Counted from the stretch's first letter, positions 17,591 through 26,003 are shown. The stretch is 64,000 nt of DNA from Streptomyces fulvoviolaceus (GCF_000718165.1 NZ_JOEY01000025.1:86283-150282), one strand, 5' to 3'. Program-made: numbers and translations. The notes: a model not told the origin generated them from the letters alone.

Positions 17591-18508
17591 TTAGTCCCTG
17601 CCCGATTTACTGGTCGCGTCGCGCCTCAGGATGCCGAAGGCCCAGCGTTCGTTGAACCCGGCGATGAAGCCGATGGCGCACCAGAAGCCCCAGAACTCCG
17701 TGCCCGTGGCGGGCGCGGTCGCGCTCCCCGCGGGCCCGCAGATCTCGGCCGTCGTGGCGGGAACCTCGATCACCGGCACGATGCCTCCGCTGAGCACGAA
17801 GTAGACGGCCACCGCGAGGATCCAGCCCACGCACACCCGGTAGACCCCTTCGTGGCGCATCCGCCGGGCGAGCTGCCGGGCGGGGACCGCCGCGCTCCCC
17901 GACCCGGCCGCCTGGCGGTTCGCCAGCTCCTCGACGCTGAGCCGTAGCCGCCCCAGGACACTGAGCACCGCCCCGAAGGCCCCCACTCCGCCCGCGGCGA
18001 AGGCGCCCAGCAGGCCCCAGCGGTCGCCGCAGCCCAGAGTGACGCCCAGCATGTGCAGCGTGGGCCGGCCCGCGAGAAGCGGCACGGCCAGCAGCAGCAC
18101 CCCAGCGACGGCCCCCAACCCCAGACCGATGTTGAGGCCCCGGCCGACCGCGGTCACACGATCCTGGTCCAGCCAGCCCTCCAGGTCGGCGAGCTCCCGC
18201 TCCAGGTAGCCGCGCACATGGTCGCCGGAGGGGCGGGTCTCCGCCAGCACGTTCCGCAGGGCGCCCCGCAGCGCCTGCTCCACGCTTCGCCGGGTCGCCC
18301 GGTCGAACGCGCGCTGCGCGGTGCCGAGCGCCGCCTGCATCCGCAGGTGCTGTGCGGGATGGGTCGCGCAGAACTCCTTGTAGGCCGGTTCGTCCTCGGA
18401 CCGTACGAGTTCCGCCAGGCTCTTCGGCCGTCGCTCGGCCTCCGCGCCGTCCAGTACTTCTCTCAATCGACGCCACCACCGGCGACGTCCCCCGTTGTTG
18501 TCCCCCAT
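17591..18508 (-). CDS. four-helix membrane protein of unknown function
   Basis: A 305-residue protein that I do not recognise as a named family. The first 120 residues are basic and charged with a helical, possibly coiled-coil character (runs such as ALRGALRNVLAETR and YLERELADLEGWLDQ). Four hydrophobic segments follow near residues 125-147, 165-188, 225-247 and 275-292, with a basic loop between the second and third. The last helix region contains GFIAGFNERW. The ATG at 18508 was chosen as the start of the MGDNN segment; an upstream extension has no conserved look. It is divergent from the amidase gene, with a 22-base palindrome in between, so the two may be co-regulated. Confidence 0.7.
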   Translation of the reverse strand: MGDNNGGRRRWWRRLREVLDGAEAERRPKSLAELVRSEDEPAYKEFCATHPAQHLRMQAALGTAQRAFDRATRRSVEQALRGALRNVLAETRPSGDHVRGYLERELADLEGWLDQDRVTAVGRGLNIGLGLGAVAGVLLLAVPLLAGRPTLHMLGVTLGCGDRWGLLGAFAAGGVGAFGAVLSVLGRLRLSVEELANRQAAGSGSAAVPARQLARRMRHEGVYRVCVGWILAVAVYFVLSGGIVPVIEVPATTAEICGPAGSATAPATGTEFWGFWCAIGFIAGFNERWAFGILRRDATSKSGRD

Positions 18509-18571
18509 GTACCGGGTGTACCGATTCGCGCCTTCTCCGGGAACCCACCGCACCGCACCAGTCCGGTCACC

Positions 18572-18593
18572 GACGTCACGGACCCGTGACGTC
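18572..18593. promoter_or_regulatory. 22-base palindrome in a divergent intergenic region
   Basis: Two perfect 10-base arms, GACGTCACGG and CCGTGACGTC, flank a 2-base AC centre. It lies in the 236-base gap between the divergent membrane-protein and amidase genes, 64 bases from the membrane-protein start. The size and symmetry suggest an operator for a dimeric regulator. No recognised -10/-35 pair was confidently placed around it. Confidence 0.55.
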
Positions 18594-18744
18594 CCGTCAG
18601 CAGTGGGCCCCGGGCAGCCGACCTGCGCCTTTCGAACTGGCTCGAAGGCGGTTGAGTCCGTTCCGGACGGTCCAGCACGCTGAACGCGTCCACTCGTCGA
18701 GATACGGCGGGTTGCGAACAGCGAACGACGAACGGGGGATTCAC

Positions 18745-19584
18745 ATGGCGTACCTGACATGGCTGGCGGACATCCTGCGCAAGGAAGGACTCCAGGTCCA
18801 GGAAGAGGGCGGCTGGCAGCAGCGGGGCCACGGCGACATGGCCGACATCCGCGGTGTTCTGCTGCACCACACCGCCGGCGCGCCCGAGGGCAACTACCCG
18901 AGCCTGGCCATCGTGCGGGACGGGGACGCGACACTCGAAGGGCCCCGGGCGCACCTCGGTCTGGCGCGCGACGGCAGTTGGATCGTCATCGCGGCCGGGC
19001 AGGCATGGCACGCCGGAAAGGGCGGACCGTGGCAGAACGTCCCGAAGGACGACGCAAACAAGTACATGATCGGCGTCGAGGCCGAGTCGGTCGGGACCCG
19101 CTTCGACTGGACGCCCGCGCAGATCGACTCCTACCCGCGCGGGGTGGCCGCCCTGCTGCGCCATGTCGGTCTCGGGGCCGACCGGGCGCTGGCCCACAAG
19201 GAGTGGGCTCCGGAGCGCAAGACGGACCCCGCCTTCTGGCCGGGTGACATGGCGGGTTTCCGGGCCCGTGTCGGCGAGATCCTGGGCGGCGCACCCGCGC
19301 CCGGTCCGACGCCGCCTCCGCCGGGCGGTGGGCAGAGCCCGAACTTCCGTACCTGGGGCACCCAGGTACGCGTCCGCAAGGACGTCAAGCTCGACGCTCC
19401 CGTCGTCACCACCCTCGCCGGACCGACACCGGTCTTCGTGGAGTACCAGCGACGCGGCGACACGGTCAACGCCGAGGGCTTCAGCAACCCGTTCTGGTCC
19501 TTCGTACCGGCCCTCGGCGGCTTCCTCTCCAACATCTTCATCGACAACCCGGACTCGTTTCTCCCGGGCGTGCCGGAGCGCTGA
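18745..19584 (+). CDS. N-acetylmuramoyl-L-alanine amidase with C-terminal targeting module, no signal peptide
   Basis: A 279-residue peptidoglycan amidase (Amidase_2 type, zinc-dependent), which cuts the muramyl-alanine bond. The catalytic domain (about residues 25-180) shows the first zinc-ligand region LLHHTAG, the WHAGKGGPW loop and the second zinc region AHKEWAPERKTDP. A Pro-rich linker (PTPPPPGGG) leads to an 86-residue C-terminal module that is almost identical to that of the next gene. The start at 18745 has a GGGGGA site. There is no signal peptide or membrane helix, unlike ordinary secreted autolysins, so it resembles phage or lysis-dependent enzymes. Its stop overlaps a possible start of the next gene. 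Confidence 0.88.
   Translation: MAYLTWLADILRKEGLQVQEEGGWQQRGHGDMADIRGVLLHHTAGAPEGNYPSLAIVRDGDATLEGPRAHLGLARDGSWIVIAAGQAWHAGKGGPWQNVPKDDANKYMIGVEAESVGTRFDWTPAQIDSYPRGVAALLRHVGLGADRALAHKEWAPERKTDPAFWPGDMAGFRARVGEILGGAPAPGPTPPPPGGGQSPNFRTWGTQVRVRKDVKLDAPVVTTLAGPTPVFVEYQRRGDTVNAEGFSNPFWSFVPALGGFLSNIFIDNPDSFLPGVPER
19324..19584 (+). repeat. C-terminal module, copy A (86 residues)
   Basis: Encodes the segment from GGGQ to GVPER at the end of the amidase. It matches copy B (20091-20351) at 84 of 86 residues by direct comparison, while about two dozen codons differ synonymously. It contains an aromatic, Gly/Asn-rich pattern (NFRTWGTQV, NPFWSFVP) suited to a beta-rich cell-wall binding domain; this role is inferred. 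Confidence 0.85.
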
Positions 19585-19688
19585 TGGGCCTCCCACTCCT
19601 CGACCGGGTCATCGGGTGGGGCAGAAGGCAGCTCAACACCCGCACGGATCAAGCAACGCAACGACAGCCAGAGGCCAGGAGGAACGCC

Positions 19689-20351
19689 GTGGCATACGAC
19701 ATGGAAGTCGCCAAGACCATCTACCGGGTCGGCCGGGAACTGAACGTCAACGACAAGGTGATGCTCGCCGCCTTCGAGACGGGCATCGTCGAGTCGGGCA
19801 TGCGCAATCTCAACTACGGCGACCGTGACTCGCTGGGCGTGTTCCAGCAGCGGCCCCAGTGGTGGGGAACGCCGGAGCAGATCATGAACCCCGACTACGC
19901 GGCGCGGAAGTTCTTCGAGCACGCGGTGCCCAACGACCAGAAGAACCCGGGCCAGACGGCGGGCCAACTCGCCCAGAGCGTGCAGCGGTCGGCGTACCCG
20001 GCGAAGTACGACGAGGCGGAGGCCGCGGCCAAGCAGCTGCTCGCGGACACCGCGGCGGCCGTGGGCAACGCGCCGGCGCCGCTTCCGCCGGGCGGCGGGC
20101 AGGCTCCGAACTTCCGTACCTGGGGCACCCAGGTGAACGTTCGCAAGGACGTGAAGCTCGACGCCCCTGTCGTCACGACTCTCGCGGGGCCGACGCCGGT
20201 GTTCGTGGAGTACCAGCGGCGGGGTGACACGGTGAACGCCGAGGGGTTCAGCAACCCGTTCTGGTCCTTCGTACCGGCGTTGGGCGGCTTCCTGTCCAAC
20301 ATCTTCATCGACAACCCGGACTCCTTCCTCCCCGGAGTTCCGGAGCGCTGA
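19689..20351 (+). CDS. lysozyme/transglycosylase-like peptidoglycan hydrolase with the same C-terminal module
   Basis: A 220-residue protein if started at the GTG at 19689, which has AGGAGGA five bases upstream. An alternative ATG at 19584 overlaps the amidase stop and would add 35 residues. The catalytic domain (first ~115 residues) has the lysozyme-like pattern FETGIVESGM with a likely catalytic Glu, then DSLGVFQQRPQWWGTPEQI and NPDYAARKFF. This type is common in actinobacteria and their phages. A linker APLPPGGG leads to the 86-residue module shared with the amidase. No signal peptide is seen. The two genes form one transcription unit, closed by the terminator at 20376. Together they would cut both the glycan strand and its peptide attachment. 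Confidence 0.83.
   Translation: MAYDMEVAKTIYRVGRELNVNDKVMLAAFETGIVESGMRNLNYGDRDSLGVFQQRPQWWGTPEQIMNPDYAARKFFEHAVPNDQKNPGQTAGQLAQSVQRSAYPAKYDEAEAAAKQLLADTAAAVGNAPAPLPPGGGQAPNFRTWGTQVNVRKDVKLDAPVVTTLAGPTPVFVEYQRRGDTVNAEGFSNPFWSFVPALGGFLSNIFIDNPDSFLPGVPER
20091..20351 (+). repeat. C-terminal module, copy B (86 residues)
   Basis: The partner of copy A. It differs by only two residues (Ser to Ala after GGGQ, Arg to Asn after GTQV). The DNA differs at roughly two dozen third positions, so the duplication is not brand new and the protein sequence is under strong constraint. Confidence 0.85.
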
Positions 20352-20375
20352 CCGCCCACCCCGCTTCCCCTCCGC

Positions 20376-20411
20376 ACCGCCCCCGACCGGCCCCCTCCGG
20401 TCGGGGGCGGT
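20376..20411 (+). terminator. rho-independent-type terminator after the hydrolase pair
   Basis: A 15-base perfect stem (ACCGCCCCCGACCGG with its complement) and a 6-base loop CCCCCT begin 25 bases after the stop codon. A short T pair follows. It fits the strong-stem, weak-U-tract terminators of high-GC actinobacteria. Confidence 0.8.
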
Positions 20412-20573
20412 TCACATTGGTGAAGGACTGAAGACCGCGGTAAAGAGGGCCATCGAGTTCTGTGAAGGTCCCCGCGCCCCCGGTGACACGCGTGACACAA
20501 GGCCAACCATGGGTGGAGAGACACCGAAGGGGAACCACGGGGGTAACCGCGGTGTCCACGGGGATGGCTCACC

Positions 20574-21581
20574 ATGGCATTGCGCATTCACTTCACCGAC
20601 GACGACCTCACACGGATCAGGCTGGCTCAGGCCCCCGACCCCATGTGGGAAGCCCTGCAGAGCATGCACATGCTCCAGACACGGGACGGCTGGGCGGTCT
20701 TCGGCCGGTGGCGCGGCCGGGTCCGCACCGGCCTCACCGGACCGGAGCGCCAGTTGCTGCGCCTCGCACCGCCGGTCGGCTATTCGCCGGACTTCCTCAC
20801 GCCCAGCGCCGGCGAGGGCGGCCTGGAGTTGGGGATCGACGCCCTGCTGTCCACGCCCCGGGCACGATTACGGCACGACTTGCGCGAACTCGCGGCCGCG
20901 GGGCGCCGGCTCCCGCCGTGGGGCCGCCCACTGGCGGACGGCGACAGCGAAGCGGTCCATCATCTGGGCCGCACCCTCCGGACCTACTTCCGCAGGAGCC
21001 TGGCGCCCTACTGGCACCAGGTACGCGCCCGGCTCGACGCCGAACGCGCCGCGCACGCCAGGCCGTCGGCCTCCGGTGACCGCGGCGGCCTGCTCGCCGG
21101 GCTGCACCCGGAACTGCGCTGGCAGTCGCCCGTGCTGACGATCGGCGGGCTGCGCGTGGAGCGGGACGTGCATCTGCGCGGGCGGGGACTGCTGGTGCTC
21201 CCGTCCTACTTCTGCTGGCGGTATCCGACCGTGCTCAAGGACACCCGCCTGCCTCCGGTCGTCGTCTATCCGATGACGCACCCGGACGCCCTGGACGTGG
21301 CAGACCCGGCGGCCGAGGGCATCAGGACACCGTCACGGTCGCTGGTCGCCCTGCTGGGGCGGACCCGGGCGGAGATCCTCGGTCATGTGGCCGAGGGCGG
21401 GCGTACGACCACGGAGCTGGCCCGTGGCACGGGCATGTCCCCCGCCACCGCCAGCTACCACGCCACGGTCCTGCGGGACGCGGGCCTGCTCAGCACCCAC
21501 CGCCTGGGCGGCGCCGTCCTGCACACACCCACCCCGCTCGGGGCGGCCCTGCTGGAAGGACGGCGCCGTTCGGCGGCCTGA
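20574..21581 (+). CDS. winged-helix (ArsR-like) transcriptional regulator
   Basis: A 335-residue regulator of the large Streptomyces ArsR/DUF5937-like group. The long N-terminal part (LRIHFTDDDLTRIRLA, then LLPSYF-like strands) is a putative sensor of unknown ligand. The C-terminal 75 residues form a winged helix: LLGRTRAEILGHVAEGGRTTTELA, then the recognition helix MSPATASYHATVLRDAGLL and a basic wing. It follows the terminator after the hydrolase pair and is convergent with the broken binding-protein gene. No target site was recognised. It could control neighbouring genes or act elsewhere. Confidence 0.85.
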   Translation: MALRIHFTDDDLTRIRLAQAPDPMWEALQSMHMLQTRDGWAVFGRWRGRVRTGLTGPERQLLRLAPPVGYSPDFLTPSAGEGGLELGIDALLSTPRARLRHDLRELAAAGRRLPPWGRPLADGDSEAVHHLGRTLRTYFRRSLAPYWHQVRARLDAERAAHARPSASGDRGGLLAGLHPELRWQSPVLTIGGLRVERDVHLRGRGLLVLPSYFCWRYPTVLKDTRLPPVVVYPMTHPDALDVADPAAEGIRTPSRSLVALLGRTRAEILGHVAEGGRTTTELARGTGMSPATASYHATVLRDAGLLSTHRLGGAVLHTPTPLGAALLEGRRRSAA

Positions 21582-21592
21582 CCACCGTGTCC

Positions 21593-22107
21593 TCACTTCA
21601 GCAGGCCCTTCCCCTCCGGATAACTGTGCGCCACGTCCTTCGCCAACCGTCGCCAGCTGTCGACCTGTTGGTTCATGGAAGCGAGGTCGGCCGTCGTCAG
21701 GACGTCGTTGAGCTTGCCGAGCGCCTTGGTGACGCCCTCGGCGCCCGCGCGGGAGCGGTTGACGACGGGGACGACGTAGTCGGCGTTCTGCAGATGCTTG
21801 TCGTCGGTGAGGAGGACCAGGCCGAAGTCGTCCAGGGTGGCGTCCGTAGTGGTGGTGAGCACCATCTGGTCCTGACCACTCTCCACGGCCCGCTTCGCCT
21901 GGGTCGTGCCGACGCCCTTCGGGTCGACGCCCGTGAGGGCGTACATCTGGGCGAGCAGGTCGCTCTCGGTGAATCCGGCGGATCCGATGGTCAGGTGGCG
22001 GCTGTCGCCGGCGGTGCGGTGACCTCGCCCTGCGTCTCCAGAGAGGGGCCGGCCGAGCAGCCCGTGAGCAGCAGCAGAACGGCGGTCGGGCCCAGGGCAC
22101 GTCTCAT
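21593..22107 (-). pseudogene. osmoprotectant ABC transporter substrate-binding protein, frameshifted and internally deleted
   Basis: The ATG at 22107 overlaps the upstream permease stop and begins a lipoprotein signal with lipobox LTGC, but the frame stops at 21991 after 38 residues. The expected sequence continues in another frame with GDSRHLTIGSAGFTESDLLAQMYAL, which is the opening of the mature OpuAC/ProX-type protein. It then jumps directly to TGVDPKGVGTTQAKRAVES and on to a normal C-terminus at 21593. Full-length relatives are about 300 residues and have roughly 120-150 residues between these two segments, including most of the ligand-contacting part. So there is one small indel near 22000 and one in-frame deletion near 21935. 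No functional binding protein is expected. Confidence 0.85.
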
Positions 22108-22775
22108 CGCACGTCCCTCGCCCACCGGGGCGCGAGCCGCTCGGCCACCTCGAAGACCCCCTCCACGACCAGCGCGAACAGGGCGACGAGCACAGCTCCC
22201 GCCAGCACCTGCGGCGTACTGGCGAGGTTGAAGCCCGCTGCGATGATCCTGCCCAGCCCTCCCCCGCCCGCGAGCGCGGCGATGGTGGCGGTCGCGACGA
22301 GCTGGACGGCGGCGATCCGCACCCCGGTCAGGACAATGGGGAGCGAAAGGGGCAGTTCCACGTGAAACATCACTTGTCGCCCGGTCATCCCCATCCCGCG
22401 CGCCGCCCGCACGATGCTGCGGTCGACCTCGCGCATGCCGACGTACGCGTTGGTGAGCAGGGGCGGCACGGCGAACAGCACGAGCGCCACGACCGTCGGA
22501 CCCTCGCCCCACTTGCCCACGGGGGTGAGGAGCAGGAGGACCAGGACGGCGAAGGTCGGGACCGCCCGGCCTATGTTGGAGATGTTGACGGCCAGGGCGC
22601 CGCCCTTGCCCAGATGCCCCAGGACGAGAGCGACCGGCAGGGCGATCAGACAGCTGACGACCAGGCAGACGACAGTGAGGACGAAGTGTTGGAGGAGCCG
22701 GTGCCAGATGCCGTCCTCGCCTGCCCAGTGCGAGGCGTCGGCGAGCCAGTCCCAGGCGTCGGTCAGGGTGTTCAT
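22104..22775 (-). CDS. osmoprotectant ABC transporter permease (OpuCB/ProW type)
   Basis: A 223-residue inner-membrane permease of the BPD_transp_1 family, the choline/betaine group. About six hydrophobic helices are present. The ATPase-contact EAA-like loop reads DRSIVRAARGMGMTGRQVMFHVELPLSLPIVLTG and is intact. It would pair with the preceding permease. The ATG at 22775 overlaps that gene's stop by 4 bases, and its own stop overlaps the binding-protein start, so this is a former tight operon. Although the gene is open, its ATPase and binding-protein partners are both broken in this window. Confidence 0.9.
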   Translation of the reverse strand: MNTLTDAWDWLADASHWAGEDGIWHRLLQHFVLTVVCLVVSCLIALPVALVLGHLGKGGALAVNISNIGRAVPTFAVLVLLLLTPVGKWGEGPTVVALVLFAVPPLLTNAYVGMREVDRSIVRAARGMGMTGRQVMFHVELPLSLPIVLTGVRIAAVQLVATATIAALAGGGGLGRIIAAGFNLASTPQVLAGAVLVALFALVVEGVFEVAERLAPRWARDVR

Positions 22776-23452
22776 CCGCGGGCCGCCCTGGTCCACGGGG
22801 TCATCAGGCGCTGCGCCCCGAGGAGCAGCAGGTCGGCCACGACCGCGATCACCACGCACAGCACCGACGCGGTGAGCACCTGTGCCTTGAAGTACGTGTT
22901 CATGCCGACGTAGATGAGGTTCCCGAGCCCGCCGAAGCCGACGATCGCGCCGACCGTCACGAGGGACACCGCCGAGACCATGGCGATGCGCAGTCCGGCC
23001 ATCGCGGCGGGCAGGGCGAGGGGCAGTTCGACGGTGAGCAGGAGCCGGATCGGGCCGTAGCCCATGCCGCGCGCGGCCTGCCGGGTCTCCTCGGGGACGG
23101 CGCGCAGCCCGGCGAGGACGTTCCGCACGAGGAGGGTCAGCGAGTACAGGACGAGGCCTGCGACGACAAGGCTCTCCGAGAGCCCGTACACCGGCAGGAG
23201 CGGCGAGAACATCGCCAGGGACGGGATCGTGTAGAGGATCGTCGTCACGGCGAGGACGGGTCCGGCCGCCCAGCCCCAGCGGCGTGCGAGTACCGCGAGC
23301 GGCAGCGCGACGACGAGGCCGATGAGCACCGAGACCGCGGTCAGCTGCAGATGCTGGAACACCGCGTCGAGGAGGATGTGCCGGCGGGTGCTCAGATACT
23401 CACCGCAGATCCACTCGTTGCGCGCGAGGCAGTCGTCGGGGGGCGCGGTCAC
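22772..23452 (-). CDS. osmoprotectant ABC transporter permease
   Basis: A 226-residue permease of the same family. It has an N-terminal extracytoplasmic stretch (CLARNEWICGEYLSTRRH), five to six hydrophobic helices and the intact coupling loop VPEETRQAARGMGYGPIRLLLTVELPLALPAAMAGLR. The GTG at 23452 starts the conserved region. In related operons the ATPase gene lies directly upstream on the same strand. Here nothing of the kind is upstream; the broken ATPase lies 5.3 kb away in opposite orientation. Confidence 0.9.
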   Translation of the reverse strand: MTAPPDDCLARNEWICGEYLSTRRHILLDAVFQHLQLTAVSVLIGLVVALPLAVLARRWGWAAGPVLAVTTILYTIPSLAMFSPLLPVYGLSESLVVAGLVLYSLTLLVRNVLAGLRAVPEETRQAARGMGYGPIRLLLTVELPLALPAAMAGLRIAMVSAVSLVTVGAIVGFGGLGNLIYVGMNTYFKAQVLTASVLCVVIAVVADLLLLGAQRLMTPWTRAARG

Positions 23453-23513
23453 GGGTTCATTGCACCGGGTGGGCCCTGGTGTCGGCTTGTTCTGGTGGCC
23501 CGTACGGGGTGGG

Positions 23514-23870
23514 TCAGGGGTTCCAGTAGGTGGAGAGGGACGCGATGAAGGCCGCGCTCGCGGTGAGCAGCACGAGTTGTGTGGCGGCGGCGGTCCACAG
23601 ACGGAAGGTCACGGCCAGTCCGACGGTGACGGCTTCGAGCCTGCAGAGGAACATCACACAGTCGTACTGATAGGACGCACTCGTCGAGTCCATCGGCCCG
23701 GGGTACCCCAGCCAGTCCTCCGTGAAGACGCCGTCGCTGCCCAGGAGGAGGATCACTCCGAACAGGACGACGTCCACGAGGGCGAGCACCGTGGCCACGG
23801 CCAGGTCCACGCCCCGCCGCTGCTCCGGCCGCCGCAGCACGCGTCGCAACCGTCTGCCGTCGGTCTTCAT
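23514..23870 (-). CDS. small membrane protein of unknown function
   Basis: A 118-residue protein with a basic N-terminus (MKTDGRRLRRVLRRPEQRR) and three hydrophobic segments (about residues 22-43, 72-90 and 92-112). Between the first two lies an acidic, exported-looking loop with a Cys pair (YDCVMFLCR). Its ATG overlaps the stop of the upstream DUF4232-like gene by 4 bases, so they are co-translated. I do not recognise a family. The overlaps through 24433 suggest a three-gene unit. Confidence 0.75.
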   Translation of the reverse strand: MKTDGRRLRRVLRRPEQRRGVDLAVATVLALVDVVLFGVILLLGSDGVFTEDWLGYPGPMDSTSASYQYDCVMFLCRLEAVTVGLAVTFRLWTAAATQLVLLTASAAFIASLSTYWNP

Positions 23871-24433
23871 CGGGAGCCTCCTGTCCGCCACGGGCCGACT
23901 CCGAGCTTCCCGGTGGTTCCGAGGTCGAGGCCACCGTCCGGTGCCACGAGGAGGCCGAGCGCGCCGGCCTTCGCCTGCACCGAGACGTACGGCACGCCGG
24001 TCGCGCCGTCCGTGCCGGCGACGGTGTTGCGCCACAGCAGGCCCGCGGAGGCGGTCTCGCCGGGCTCCAGGGACACCGGACGGGGCGGGTCGTCGAAGCC
24101 GGTGACGGTGGCGATGCCGCCGCTTCCGTGCACCACCGACACGCCGGTCACCTGCTGCTGGTCCGCGTCGAGCAGGCGGAGTACGGGATAGCCCTCGACC
24201 CGGTAGACGCGTGTCCCGCAGTTCTCCAGGGTCAGCGCCATGGCCCGCAGCCCCATGGCGGGGTTCACCGGACCAGCCGTGACTCGAACGCCTCCCGTAG
24301 GACAGGCGGCCCGCTTCGGCAGGGGCGCGGGCTCATCGAACACGGCCTCGGACACGCTCCAGATGACGGCGGCCACGATGATTCCCGCCACGGCGCGGAG
24401 TGCCGTGTCCAGCGTGGTCGTCAGGCGGGTCAC
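23867..24433 (-). CDS. membrane-anchored DUF4232-like protein
   Basis: A 188-residue protein with one N-terminal membrane segment (about residues 12-30) and an exported beta-rich domain resembling DUF4232 of actinobacteria. The typical pattern is visible: a strand AGPVNPAMGLRAMALTLENCG with a conserved Cys, GYPVLRLLDADQQQV, then LEPGETASAGLLWRN. The function of that domain is unknown. The gene overlaps the upstream DUF6461-like gene and the downstream small membrane protein gene by 4 bases each. Confidence 0.8.
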   Translation of the reverse strand: MTRLTTTLDTALRAVAGIIVAAVIWSVSEAVFDEPAPLPKRAACPTGGVRVTAGPVNPAMGLRAMALTLENCGTRVYRVEGYPVLRLLDADQQQVTGVSVVHGSGGIATVTGFDDPPRPVSLEPGETASAGLLWRNTVAGTDGATGVPYVSVQAKAGALGLLVAPDGGLDLGTTGKLGVGPWRTGGSR

Positions 24434-25074
24434 CGATCGGTGAGGAGGACGGTGGGCAGCGTGTCCTCAAGGATCCGCGTGCGGGGCAGGGAGAGGTCGA
24501 AGTGCCGCTGGAGGACCTCCAGCGCGGTCCTGTGCACGATGCGGCGGTCCAGATCGGGGTCGGGCAGTCCGGCGGCGGCCAGCAGTTCCTCGACGGCGGG
24601 CGCCACTTCGGGGTCTCCCTCCACGTTGCCGTACCCCCAGGAGGCATCCAGGTGCAGGTTGAACGCGCACATCAGGCGCTCGTCGTGGCGGTAGGCGAAC
24701 CGCGGGGGCACCGGCTTGAAGTTCTCCTCCTGGAACTCCAGGTGGAAGACGTGCAGACAGCCGCGGTCGACCGGTCGGCCGCCGTCGCCGAACTCGGCCT
24801 GCCAGCCGCCGTACTTGATCACGTACGCCCACTCGCCGATCTCCCCGTGACGCAGGGCGAGCCCCTCGGACACATGCCCGAAGAGGCCTTCCAGCAGGTC
24901 CTGCACCTGGCGGCCGGTGAGCTCTCCGATGGAGCGGGGTCTGCTCCGTCTGTGAGCGGTCTCCGCGATGCGCCTCGCCAGCGATTCCGACTCGAGGTCG
25001 CGGGCCATCGTGACGCTGTATCCGCCGTAGGCGATGGACTCGGGCTCGGCGAGCCAGGCTATTCCGTCGGTCAT
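24430..25074 (-). CDS. DUF6461-like cytoplasmic protein
   Basis: A 214-residue protein without signal or membrane segments. It starts at ATG 25074 (MTDGIAWLAEPES); the frame is open further up but those residues look non-coding. The segments GIAWLAEPESIAYGG and IGEWAYVIKYGGWQ resemble DUF6461-type proteins of Streptomyces, which have no known activity. Its stop overlaps the DUF4232-like start by 4 bases. It is divergent from the ABC exporter genes with a 131-base shared upstream region. Confidence 0.65.
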   Translation of the reverse strand: MTDGIAWLAEPESIAYGGYSVTMARDLESESLARRIAETAHRRSRPRSIGELTGRQVQDLLEGLFGHVSEGLALRHGEIGEWAYVIKYGGWQAEFGDGGRPVDRGCLHVFHLEFQEENFKPVPPRFAYRHDERLMCAFNLHLDASWGYGNVEGDPEVAPAVEELLAAAGLPDPDLDRRIVHRTALEVLQRHFDLSLPRTRILEDTLPTVLLTDR

Positions 25075-25205
25075 GGCGATCACGATGGCGCATTCGCCGG
25101 GAGGTGTCACTGAGTACACCCCGGAACACGGGTTCTGCGCCCAATGTGCCGTGCTCGCCCGCTCCGTAGCTTTTTGAGCGAGGCACACGGCGTGCCGGAC
25201 GGAGA

Positions 25206-26000
25206 GTGATGACGATGTTTCGCACAGGCTCACGACGTACGCCCGACACGGGACCCGCTCCCGAGGCGCTGCGGCTGGTCAAGGTCAGCAAGACCTACGG
25301 AACGGACGACAGTGCCGTGACCGCTCTGGACGACGTCACGCTCAGCCTCGGCCGGGGCACCTTCACGGCGGTGATGGGGCCGTCGGGCTCCGGCAAGTCC
25401 ACGCTGCTGCAGTGCGCGGCGGGGCTGGACCGGCCCGACAGCGGGATCGTGCGGGTGGACGGCACGGAGCTGACGGGCGGCAGCGAGGCCGAGTTGACGC
25501 GGTTCCGGCGCGGCCGGGTCGGGTTCGTGTTCCAGCAGTACAACCTCCTGGAGACGCTGACCGTCGCGCAGAACACGGTGCTGCCGCTCAAGCTCGCCGG
25601 GCGGCGGGTCGACCGGAGGCGGGCCCGCGAGGTCCTCACCCAGGTCGGACTCGGGGACCGCCTCGGTCACCGCCCCGACCAGCTCTCCGGCGGGCAGCGG
25701 CAGCGCGTGGCGATCGCCCGGGCGCTGGTCACCGAACCCCGGGTGATCTTCGCGGACGAGCCGACCGGCGCCCTGGACACGCGCAGCGCGCGGGACGTGC
25801 TGCGGCTGCTCCAGGAGGCGGTGCGCGTGCACGGGCGGACCGTGGTGATGGTGACGCACGACCCGGTCGCCGCCTCCTACGCCGACTCCGTGCTGTTCCT
25901 CGCGGACGGGCGGCTGGCGGGCCGACTGGACGCGCCGACTCCGGACGCGGTCGCCGAGCGGCTGGCGCACCTGGGCGACGACATGATGGCGGGAGTGTGA
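25206..26000 (+). CDS. ABC transporter ATP-binding protein (MacB/LolD type)
   Basis: A 264-residue ABC ATPase of the MacB/LolD group, which drives extraction or export of lipids, peptides or drugs rather than import. It has Walker [10 protein letters not shown], the Q-loop FVFQQYNLL, the signature [15 protein letters not shown], Walker [13 protein letters not shown] and the switch His in VTHDPVAA. The start is uncertain among GTG 25206 and two nearby ATGs, all within nine bases. It precedes its FtsX-like permease by three bases. No substrate is indicated by the neighbours. Confidence 0.92.
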   Translation: MMTMFRTGSRRTPDTGPAPEALRLVKVSKTYGTDDSAVTALDDVTLSLGRGTFTAVMGPSGSGKSTLLQCAAGLDRPDSGIVRVDGTELTGGSEAELTRFRRGRVGFVFQQYNLLETLTVAQNTVLPLKLAGRRVDRRRAREVLTQVGLGDRLGHRPDQLSGGQRQRVAIARALVTEPRVIFADEPTGALDTRSARDVLRLLQEAVRVHGRTVVMVTHDPVAASYADSVLFLADGRLAGRLDAPTPDAVAERLAHLGDDMMAGV

Positions 26001-26003
26001 GCG

